Positions 53,693 to 63,600 of a stretch of DNA of 64,000 bases are shown one piece after another. The DNA is from an uncultured Bacteroidota bacterium (GTDB lineage: Bacteria; Bacteroidota; Bacteroidia; Bacteroidales; P3). The notes beneath the pieces are model-generated. The model saw only the letters and a program-made list of their open reading frames with translations, searched no databases and had not been told where the DNA came from. The stretch is from the NCBI GenBank assembly GCA_900545215.1, contig UQXW01000003.1, positions 26,873-90,872 of the forward strand. Reading direction: 5' to 3'. A program made the position numbers and the translations under genes. Positions within the stretch are counted from its first letter, which is position 1. The number at the start of each line of letters is the position of its first letter.

Positions 53693-54463
53693 ATGGATAA
53701 AGTCAGAGCGAAAAAGCACCTCGGACAGCATTTCCTGAAAGATGAGAGTATAGCAAAGAGAATTGCCGACAACCTGCGGGGAGAAGCCTCTGTTTTGGAG
53801 ATAGGTCCCGGCATGGGTGTGTTGACGAAATACTTGAAAGACAACTCTGCCGTAAAAGCACTCAAACTTGTCGAGATAGACACCGAGAGCGTAACATATC
53901 TCAATGAGAATTACCCTGAATTGAAGCAGGATATAATCAGCGGGGACTTCCTGAAAATGAATTTGAACACCATCTTCCCGACACCGTATGCCATAATAGG
54001 CAATTTCCCGTACAACATATCCAATCAAATCCTCTTCAAGGTATTCGACAACCGCAACATCATAAATCAAGTCGTCGGCATGTTCCAGAAAGAAGTCGCA
54101 GAAAGAGTAGTTGCTCCGAGCGGAAGCAAAACATACGGCATACTCTCCGTACTCCTTTCCGCATATTACACAGGCGAATATCTCTTCACCGTCGATGAAG
54201 ATGTCTTCTCACCGCCTCCCAAGGTGAAATCCGCCGTCATAAGACTTGTCCGCAACACGACAACGCAACTCGATTGCGACGAAACCCTCTTTGTCCGTCT
54301 TGTGAAAACCGCATTCAACCAGCGACGCAAAATGTTGCGTTCCTCTCTCAAACCCTTGAACCTTTCATTGGAAAACATAGAAGAACCGCTGCTCACAAAA
54401 AGGGCAGAACAACTCACATTGGAACAATTCATTCATATAACAAAAACCATAAATCATGATTAG
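53693..54463 (+). CDS. rsmA: 16S rRNA dimethyladenosine transferase (A1518/A1519)
   Basis: 256 residues, KsgA family. [16 protein letters not shown], the SAM loop [24 protein letters not shown] (the NxPY motif of N6-adenine methylation), and the SPPPKV-type motif [12 protein letters not shown] followed by [12 protein letters not shown]. The C-terminal helical domain is complete. The last eight bases overlap mntP. Confidence 0.97.
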   Translation: MDKVRAKKHLGQHFLKDESIAKRIADNLRGEASVLEIGPGMGVLTKYLKDNSAVKALKLVEIDTESVTYLNENYPELKQDIISGDFLKMNLNTIFPTPYAIIGNFPYNISNQILFKVFDNRNIINQVVGMFQKEVAERVVAPSGSKTYGILSVLLSAYYTGEYLFTVDEDVFSPPPKVKSAVIRLVRNTTTQLDCDETLFVRLVKTAFNQRRKMLRSSLKPLNLSLENIEEPLLTKRAEQLTLEQFIHITKTINHD

Positions 54464-55034
54464 TCCTGCATATATCTTGGAAATCATATTCCTTTCGGTC
54501 GCCCTTTCCATGGATTCCTTCACCGTATCCATCACCTGCGGCTTGCAGAAAACCCTTACGAGGAAAAGAACCTTCCTTTTGGCGTTCAGCTTCGCTTTCT
54601 TTCAAGCTCTCCTGCCTATGTTGGGAGCTTTGCTCGGCGATGCTTTTGCTCTCTTCATGTCGCAAGCCGACCATTGGATAGCTTTTGCCCTCTTGTGCAT
54701 AATGGGAATAAAGATGGTAATCGACGGACGCAAATTCAAACTCAAAGAAAAAGTCTTCGATGTGTCCAATCCCAAGGTAATCGTACTTTTATCCATAGCC
54801 ACCTCCATAGATGCTTTCATCGTCGGCATTACATTCGGAATAAAATGGGAATTTATGCAACAATGTATAGCCGTATTGACAATATTCCTTGCCACTTTCC
54901 TCTTTTCCTTACTCGGAGTAAGAATGGGAGAAAAGATACATTTCATCAAACCACGCTTTGCCTTGGTTCTCGGCGGCGTGATACTTATCCTCCTCGGAGC
55001 GAAGACCCTTGTGGAACACCTTTATTTCGGATAA
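54456..55034 (+). CDS. mntP: Putative manganese efflux pump MntP
   Basis: 192 residues with six transmembrane helices. Both halves carry the duplicated signature: [15 protein letters not shown] in the first and [14 protein letters not shown] in the second, each with an Asp inside the membrane as in MntP. Exports Mn(II). Overlaps rsmA by eight bases. No mntP riboswitch (yybP-ykoY type) is visible before it, consistent with its being inside an operon. Confidence 0.92.
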   Translation: MISPAYILEIIFLSVALSMDSFTVSITCGLQKTLTRKRTFLLAFSFAFFQALLPMLGALLGDAFALFMSQADHWIAFALLCIMGIKMVIDGRKFKLKEKVFDVSNPKVIVLLSIATSIDAFIVGITFGIKWEFMQQCIAVLTIFLATFLFSLLGVRMGEKIHFIKPRFALVLGGVILILLGAKTLVEHLYFG

Positions 55035-55085
55035 ACGATTTCCATTGTAAGACATAATTTGACAAGAACCGCAAAACAAAATCCG

Positions 55086-56111
55086 ATGATACATTTCGAT
55101 ACCGATTACATGAGAGGAGCCTGTCCTGAGATAATAGCCGGACTCGCTTCCACCAATATGGAACAAACATCCGGCTATGGAGACGACCCATACAGTCGAA
55201 GAGCCAAGGAACTCATACTCTCCGCCTGCGGACTGCAAGATGCAGACGTGCATTTCATGGTGGGAGGAACGCAAACCAATGCAACAGTCATCGATGGGCT
55301 GCTTCCGAAGCATGCAGGAGTAATGGCGGCAGAGAACGGACACATAAACGTTCATGAAGCAGGAGCAATAGAAGCCGCCGGACATAAAGTGCTTGTGCTG
55401 CCTTCCGAAAACGGCAAAATCAAAGCCGAAGACCTTGCAACATACATGGAGAACTTCTATGCCGATGACACTTACCCCCACATGGTTGCCCCCGGCATGC
55501 TTTACATCAGCTTTCCCACGGAATACGGAACACTTTACACACTCGACGAACTGCAAGCCCTCCGCAACGTATGCCGCAATGCAGGCATACCTCTCTACAT
55601 AGACGGAGCAAGGCTCGGCTACGGAATAGAAGCCCGAGGCAATACGGTCAGTCTGAAAGATATTGCCGCCTGTGCCGATGTCTTCTATATAGGTGGAACG
55701 AAAGTCGGAGCCTTATTCGGCGAAGCCGTGGTCGTTCCAAACCGCAAGTTGTTGCGTAACTTCTTCCCCTTGATGAAGCAACACGGAGCCGTATTGGCAA
55801 AAGGCCGTCTGTTGGGACTGCAATTCGAGACCCTCTTCACCGATAACCTTTATTTCCGTCTCTCTCGCAACGCAATAGAACGAGCGATGGAAATAAAACA
55901 AGCCCTCCTCGCCAAAGGATACGAACCATACGCCGACTCGCCCACCAATCAGCAAATCTTCTACATGCCGAACGAGAGAATAGACGAATTGAAACAACAC
56001 GTAAGTTTCGAACTCTGGGGCAAACGAGGCGAGGTACGCACCCCCGTACGCTTCGTAACCGATTGGTCGACGAGCAAAGAAGACACCATGCAATTCATCT
56101 CGCTTTTATAG
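55086..56111 (+). CDS. Threonine-aldolase-family PLP enzyme
   Basis: 341 residues, fold type I PLP enzyme of the beta-eliminating lyase group. FDTDYMRGACPEII opening, GGTQTNATVIDGLL (substrate/PLP phosphate region), DGARLGYG, and the Schiff-base segment YIGGTKVGALFGEAVV with the PLP lysine. Low-specificity threonine aldolases cleave L-threonine or allo-threonine into glycine and acetaldehyde; the exact substrate of this member cannot be decided. The ATG at 55086 was selected over a TTG at 55059. It lies 51 bases behind mntP. Confidence 0.88.
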   Translation: MIHFDTDYMRGACPEIIAGLASTNMEQTSGYGDDPYSRRAKELILSACGLQDADVHFMVGGTQTNATVIDGLLPKHAGVMAAENGHINVHEAGAIEAAGHKVLVLPSENGKIKAEDLATYMENFYADDTYPHMVAPGMLYISFPTEYGTLYTLDELQALRNVCRNAGIPLYIDGARLGYGIEARGNTVSLKDIAACADVFYIGGTKVGALFGEAVVVPNRKLLRNFFPLMKQHGAVLAKGRLLGLQFETLFTDNLYFRLSRNAIERAMEIKQALLAKGYEPYADSPTNQQIFYMPNERIDELKQHVSFELWGKRGEVRTPVRFVTDWSTSKEDTMQFISLL

Positions 56112-56265
56112 CAATCCAACCCGCTCTCAACAAAACGACAAAGAGAGAAGAAAGCGATTTGCAAAGTCCGCCGTAAGCAAACCGCAGTTTCTGCAAAATA
56201 AAGCGGTGAAAGAAAAAATCGAACCATCGATTCTTTTTCGTAGAACGGTGTTGCACGACCGGCTA

Positions 56266-56311
56266 ATAACAGAGAAAGGATATACCTGTCGGCATATCCT
56301 TTCTTTGTTAT
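56266..56311. terminator. Bidirectional terminator between the PLP enzyme and the barrel gene
   Basis: ACAGAGAAAGGATAT pairs with ATATCCTTTCTTTGT around a ~10-nt loop (one mismatch), with A/T-rich ends on both sides. Confidence 0.85.
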
Positions 56312-56327
56312 TGCATTCGAGAGGAAA

Positions 56328-57089
56328 TCAGAAGTGAAATCCGAGTCTCAACATAAACATCGAAGTGCCGATTTCGCCGTTCGAGAATTTTCCTGCCTCA
56401 TCTACCCACGAACCGAGCAAAGCCGCAGCCTCTTCCGTCGAAGACAGAGAACCGCTGAGTTCCGCTTTGCCGAGATTGTAATAGTGAACGCTCAAGCTGA
56501 GGCGGTTCAACAGGCAGACACCCAAGCCGACTTGGAATGCAAAGGTGCGGGTATTGTCGAAACTCACCGAAGTCGTTACATCTTTCGTGCCACCCTCCAA
56601 ATCGGGAACGGAAATGGTTCTTTCCAAATTGGTAACCATTCTGAAATTAACGCCCAAGCCTACCTCTCCGAACACTTTCACGGCACCCAAAAGGGAATGG
56701 GAAATATTCACACCCGCCATGAGAGGAACATTGAAGTACTTCGGACTTGTTATGTCGAACAAATCATTAGCTACTTCGGAAGGCTTTTCAAGCAAATCCT
56801 TCACGTCGGATTGCAAATCGTTATACATCGCATCGGCAGTAACCATAATCCTTATGGAAGGCAATATCGGAACAGGTATTCCGTATTGGAGTTTCAGTCC
56901 GAGGTTGAGACCCTTTGCGGCACCGCCGTCTCCGGAATATCTTTCCATGAAAGCATCTCCCGCTTTACCGAAACTACCTACCGGCATCGAGCCTCCGAGA
57001 TGCAGAGATAAACCATTCGTTTGGGCAAACACCGTTGAACCCATAGCCAGCACCGCAAGCAGTGCGATGAAAGAAACAAATCTTTTCAT
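56328..57089 (-). CDS. Outer-membrane beta-barrel protein
   Basis: 253 residues. Signal peptide (MKRFVSFIALLAVLAMGSTVFAQ), then alternating amphipathic strands with Gly-rich turns (LGGSMPVGSFG, GEVGLGVNFRM, AFQVGLGVCLL) and a C-terminal strand MLRLGFHF ending in Phe, the signal for BAM insertion. Likely an eight-strand barrel of the porin-family/OmpW-like group; function unknown. The ATG at 57089 was chosen for the signal peptide. Confidence 0.82.
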   Translation of the reverse strand: MKRFVSFIALLAVLAMGSTVFAQTNGLSLHLGGSMPVGSFGKAGDAFMERYSGDGGAAKGLNLGLKLQYGIPVPILPSIRIMVTADAMYNDLQSDVKDLLEKPSEVANDLFDITSPKYFNVPLMAGVNISHSLLGAVKVFGEVGLGVNFRMVTNLERTISVPDLEGGTKDVTTSVSFDNTRTFAFQVGLGVCLLNRLSLSVHYYNLGKAELSGSLSSTEEAAALLGSWVDEAGKFSNGEIGTSMFMLRLGFHF

Positions 57090-57228
57090 ATACATAAACA
57101 TTTATACTGCCGAAGCCCCTGCGACAAACATTATTCGGTTTTTTGTTATTGCGGAGAGTCATGAGGCTTATCGGTTCTACCGTCCTGCAAACACAAATCG
57201 GCGAAACCATGTCTCTACCATGCGATTG

Positions 57229-57236
57229 CAAAGATA
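57229..57236 (-). promoter_or_regulatory. -7 box of the beta-barrel gene
   Basis: Minus-strand TATCTTTG; -33 element not matched. The leader to the ATG at 57089 would be about 135 nt. Confidence 0.45.
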
Positions 57237-57562
57237 TGTATAATTTCCCAATCCGCAGATAAAAGCCTTTACGAGAAGAGAAACGAAGAAAAGAATGCGT
57301 TTTTACCATCGTTAATTCGTTTATGACACCATAAATTCGGAATAAAAAGGGGCGTCGAATTATCGAAAAACGATAATTAAACAAAGCAATGACACTCTCA
57401 TGAAATAAAATGCAAGAAAATTTTCATGAAGCGAAACAAGAAGAAAATGATGAAAATGTAAAGTGTTGAAAAAGTGCGATGTAATCATATAAGCAAAAAG
57501 TGTGCCAAAATATAATCGGAAGACGATAAAGTTGTGAAACGATACATTTTTCCATCTCGACA
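57237..57562. other. Gene-free AT-rich stretch between the barrel and adhesin genes
   Basis: No coding frame with recognisable features and no repeat seen; it ends in the adhesin promoter. Confidence 0.5.
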
Positions 57563-57594
57563 TTTGTCGGTAATACAATAATTTCGTATCTTTG
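57563..57594 (+). promoter_or_regulatory. Promoter of the giant adhesin
   Basis: TTTG (57563-57566), 20 nt, TATCTTTG (57587-57594): complete Bacteroidota promoter, 38 bases before the ATG. Confidence 0.85.
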
Positions 57595-57632
57595 AGCCGT
57601 CAAAATAATTACTAACTAAAAAATTCAATGCA

Positions 57633-60600
57633 ATGAAAAAATTATTATTCATGCTGTTGGCGACAGTGCTGTCGCTGACGCAAATGAAAGCTCAACTTGT
57701 GGTACAAGTTGGGGATGGTACAGCTACGCAGAGCTCTGCACCTGTATCGCATTTTTACAAATATTCGTACGCGCAATCGATTTACGATGTTGAAGAGATT
57801 GCAAATGCAGGAATTATCTCTGCTCTTGCATGGGACTTTGCATACGCTTCGAGTGCAACAGTAAATTCAACTATTTACATGGGGGAAGTGCCGAGAAGTT
57901 CTTTTTCCAACGGTACGGATCTTGTACCTCTTGACAGTCTTACAATGGTCTATCAAGGAAATGTTACTTTCTCTCAAGGTTGGACAACTATTACACTCAC
58001 CACACCATTTGTGTACAGCGGAGAAGGAAATATTGTAGTTGCTTACGTAAACACAACAGGTAGTTATGCAGGCAATGGCAGAAATTATAATTCCACAGTT
58101 ACTACTGTTTATAAAACCATCTATAAGCGTGGAGACTCTACACCTGCCAACCTTTCCGACCCCACAACTATCGGCGGCAGCAGTGGCTCTATCATTACAC
58201 AACGTCCCAATATAAAATTTACGATTAATTCTGCTGATGGTTTTTGCTATCCGGTATCGGGACTTACACTTTCAAACTTGACAACAGACGGAACTGATAT
58301 TTCTTGGACAAGCGAAGAAAGCAATTTCGAGTATCAGTACAAACTTGCTTCCGAAACTTGGGAGTCTGAGAATGTTGTCAGTGGTACGACTACTTCAACA
58401 TCTGTTTCTTTGAGCGGTCTCAACAGTTCATCAAGATACGATTTCAGGGTGAAGACTATTTGCAGTGATGGAGAAAGCAGTTGGGTAAATTGTTCATTCA
58501 ATACAGCCTGTGATGTTATTACAGCATTTCCTTGGTTTGAAGGCTTTGAAAGTAATTGGAATAATCTGGACTTGATGACCGGAACAATTACCGCACCTTA
58601 TTGCTGGTTGAACATCAATGGAGGTGGTTCTTCTTACAAATGGGAAACTACTTCTACGTCTTATGAAGGCAGTAAAGCTGCATATATGTCCGGATATAGC
58701 TCATCATCTGCTACATTGGCTACCTATAAAAACGATGATTGGTTGATAACTCCTGTTTTGGAATTGACGGGCAATGAGGTGTTGTCGTTCTATACCAAGA
58801 AGTCTTCCACATCATATACTCCGGAGTTGAGAATATATGCGTATGCTTTGACCGATGGGGACATAACCTCTGTTGCCGATACTGCAAACTTCGTGGCAAT
58901 CGATTCTATAACAAATTTGACAACAAGTTATGCTGAGCGAGAGTTATCTCTTGAAAGTCTCGTCGGACAATACCGTTTGGCATTCGTCAGAAACAAAACC
59001 ATAGGTCATGGTTCTGTGTTTTTGGACAATGTAATGGTGAAAGCCGCCCCTTCTTGTGCACGCCCTGATGGTCTGGTTACGACCGGTGTAACGGATAGCG
59101 AAATAAGTGTTACATGGAATGAAGTTGAAGGAGTTGCTTCTTACAACTTGTATTATAAAACAGGCAATGCAGCAGATTGGACTGTAGTTCCTGTAACAGA
59201 AAACAGTTATACATTGTCAGAACTTCCTGCTGCAACTGCTTACACGATAAATGTAACAGCCGTTTGTGGTGATGGAACAGAGACGGGTTTCCCTTTTGAT
59301 CCGCCTTTAAGTGTAGCAACTCTTTGCTCGGCAGTCCCTGTTCCGTTTGTTGAAGATTTCACGACATTTCCTTCACTTACATCAATGACATCTTGCTGGA
59401 AAGGAGCACAGGGATTTCTTTCGGATGTAGCAACCACACCTTTGACTTACGGTTCGACAGGTTGGGGCAGCTGGACAAAAGAGGGTATTATGTCGGGTTC
59501 TCAACATGCAAGAATGAATATATACAAAACGAGTGCAACAGTTGCGGATAGACAAGAGTGGTTGATAAGTCCGACAATAGATTTGGGTGATGGAAGTACT
59601 CAATATGACTTGAAATTCACTCTTGCGTTTACGAAATATAATAATACCGTAGCTCCGGTAGGTTGTGAGGGACAAAAGTTCATGGTTTTGATTTCTCAAA
59701 ACGGAGGTTCGACTTGGGATAGCATCGATGCGTTGACATGGGAACCACCTTATGAAGGACAGACGACACAAGACCTTTCTCAGGTATCCACAAGCGGTCA
59801 AATAGTAAAAGCAAATTTGACAGAACTCGGATATACGGGTAACGTAATGATAGGTTTCTACGGGGAGCAGAGACAGATTGTAACAGGACAGGACAATGAC
59901 TTGCATATAGACGATGTAAAAATCGAAGAACATACAGACTGTGCAGATATGTTGTCGATGGAGGCAGATGCAAATTCGACTACCTCGGTTGTGCTTAGCT
60001 GGGCGGTTACACCGGAAGTTAGCAGTGGTTGGACTGTTGCTTATGCAGAGGGAACAACTGTAACACCCGGTGAAGATGGTGTAGAAACCATAAGCGTACC
60101 TAATGGTACGACTTTCCCTTATCAAGTGGACAACTTGACACCGAATACCACTTATACTTTCATGGTTCAATATGACTGTGGTGGTTCTTGGTCAAATCCT
60201 GTTACTGTAGCAACACCGCAATCTGCAGCGGCGGTACCTTATACTTGCGATTTCGAAGACGAAGAGGAAAATGCACAATGGACACTTATCAACGGAACAA
60301 TGACGACCAAGTGGTTTATAGGAGCAGAAACAGCAACACCGGAGGAACATAAATTATATCTTTCTTCTGATAATGGAGCTACTTTGTCTTATGATGTCGC
60401 TGGAACCAAGATTGTATATGCCACAAGAAATATCCAATTCGGTAACGCACCGTTCTACAAAATCACGTTCGATTACAAAGGAGGTGGAGAAAGTAATTAC
60501 GATTATGTGAAAGTCGGATTATTCAGATGGGATACCACATTAGTTGCAGGAACTTCTTTGCCAAACTGGGCAGGTTCTTCTACTGTACAACCGGGATTTA

Positions 60601-63600
60601 CTTATTCAGGTGGTATAACCAAGTTCAATTTGACGGAAGGACAAGTTCTCCAAGGGGAAATATTTATTGATGGTAACACGGTTGCCAACTCCGTAAAACA
60701 ACTTGTTTTTGCATGGAGACAAGATTATAGTAGCGGAGACAGCGTCGGCGTTCAGATTGATAATATTTCCATAATACCGATAAATTGTACATCCCCTACC
60801 GATATCGACCTTGCAGAGAACGGAGCAACAGCCCACTCTTTGACCTTTGACATAGAAGCTGAAGCTGGCGGACAATGGGAAATTCAATACAAAGTTCATG
60901 AAGCAACGGAATGGCAATCACATGTTACAACAAGTTTGGAAGGTAATCTAATAGACAACCTCACTTCCGGAACAATGTACGATGTCAGAGTTCGTACTCT
61001 TTGCGATGAGGACTCTTCCTTGTTTATTCCGAACAATAGTAACGGGTATTATCTTTTCGCAACAGTATGTGAGAATATTACGGTAACGGAAGAAACTCCA
61101 TTCATTGAGAATTTCGATGCTCCTATTTGGTATCGTTCCGGAGATATAACATCTTCCGGTTCTTTTGCCCCTATGTGTTGGATTAATATCAACGGTAAGC
61201 ACTCTTCATACAAATGGCAACACAGTAATACCGCTTCGGCTTCTTATAATGGTACAGGAGGACACTTGTATATGTACAATTCGACTTCAGTTTCTGCCGA
61301 TACGATATCCGATTGGTTTATCTCGCCTATTTTTGATTTGGCAGGAACAGAAACATTATCTTTTGTTGCCAAGAAAAGCAGTGTAGATGAAACTTTGAAG
61401 ATAATGTACTACAATGTAGATGAGAACGAAGACATGACTTCAAGAGCCGATACATCATTATTCCAGTTATTACAAACCATAACAATCAACTCAACAGACT
61501 ATACTTCTTTCGATATTCCTTTGACTGATTTAGTTGGTTCGTATCGTTTGGCATTCTATGCTTCAACACCGGGTGACTACATGCGTATAGACGAGGTTAC
61601 GGTATCTATTTCCAACTGTTCGAGACCTCAAGTTGCCGATATTACGGTAGTACCTGCTGCAAGCTCCGCAACGGTAAACATAGCAGATGAGACAAATACC
61701 GCTTGGATAGTTTATTATAAGCAAGCAAGTGATGAAGAGTACACCGCTGTCCCTGCTTCAACAACAGAGGTAACTCTTACAGACCTTACTGCCACAACAC
61801 AATACAGCTTATATGTTGTAGGAGACTGTGGTACAAGTCAATCTGCTCCATCATCTGTAATAAACTTCAGAACAAGATGCTTCGATGATGCCATAAGTGA
61901 GTTCCCTTACGTTGAAGGCTTTGAGAACGGATTGAATTGTTGGGACGTTTCTTACACATCGACTAATTCATCTTCTTATCAATGGAATGTGGCTACAACA
62001 GGAACATCTCCTGATTGTACTCCTCACGGCGGTAGCAATATGTTGAAGTACCAAAGTTTTAATGCATCAGAAGGAAGCACTTCCACTATGATTTCTCCTG
62101 CTTTTGATTTCTCGCAAAATATGATGATGTCGTTCTGGATGTATAGAACTACATCGTATGCAAGCGATAATGACAGTGTACTTGTGTATATTAACAATCT
62201 TCCAACAGAAGAAAATGCAACACTTTTGACAACTGTTACTTTGCATTCGACAACGACAGGTTGGGAAGAACAAGAAATAATGTTCCCTACAGAATTGAGC
62301 GGTACACATTATGTAATTCTCAAAGCTGTGTCAGATTATGGCGGAAATATGTACGTAGATGACCTTACGATAAAGGTTGTACCTTCTTGTATGAGACCTG
62401 AGGCTGCATCTGTTGTTGCATCCGATATTACGTCGAACTCGGCAACTATTTCTTGGACGGATAACGATGAAAGCCACTCTGCTTGGAATGTTTATTACAG
62501 AGAAGTGGGTGCAGAAGACTATATCTCAGTACCTGCCACTGATGTAAGCGTGGCTTTGACCGGTTTGGATGCTTCAACGCAATATGAGGTCTATGTAACC
62601 ACGGATTGCGGCACTGAGGAGTCGGAAGCAACAAATATGGTTTCGTTCTCGACACAAATGGTTGAGGTATCCATTCCTTACTCTTGCGACTTCGATGTAG
62701 CGGGCAACAATGGTTGGGCGTTGAAGAATGGCACATGTACCAATAAATGGCATGTCGGAACTCCAACAGGAGCAACAAGCGGAGCTTTGTATATTTCAAA
62801 GGACAATGGAGCAACGACCGATTATAATATTAGTGCGTTCTCTGTTGTTGTTGCCGAGAAACTTTTCCAAACAGGTACAAGCGATTCATTGACTATCAGT
62901 TTCGACTTGACCATAGGAGGAGAAAATGTTAGTGATTATTTGAAAGTATTTTGGATTAGTGCAGACTCTGCAAGTTATGAAGCATCAACAAGTAGTATGT
63001 ATTACTCTGTTTATAGCTATTCTTCAAATGTGATAATGGGAAAAACTTCCTCAACAAAGTATATCAATTTGTTGACCGGAACTCAAACCATGAGAGCAAC
63101 CATAGCTAACCAACCGAATACACTTAGAAAGTTGGTATTCGTATGGAAGAATGATAGTAGCATAGGAACACAACCGGGAGCGATAATAGACAACTTGTCA
63201 ATAATTGAGACAGGTGGCGACACTCCTGCCCCTTGCGATGCACCGACCGACCTTGCAGCAAGCAATGTTACCGAGACGGGAGCAACCGTAACTTGGAACG
63301 GTACGGCAAGCAGCTATGAAGTACGCTTGGCAGGCGGCACGGCGGAAACCGTTACCACGACAAGCAAGACCTTCACAGGCTTGACCGCAGGCACAGCTTA
63401 CACCGTTGAAGTAAGAGCAGTATGCGAAAGCAGCAATTCCGCATGGGTAAGCACAAGCTTCACCACACAAAACGCACAAGGCGTAACTGCACCTACCGTA
63501 ACCACCCTTGCAGCAACAAGCGTAACGCATGAAGCAGCAACCTTGAACGGAACAATCACCGCAGGCAGTGAAGCAATCACAGCCCAAGGCTTCAAGTACA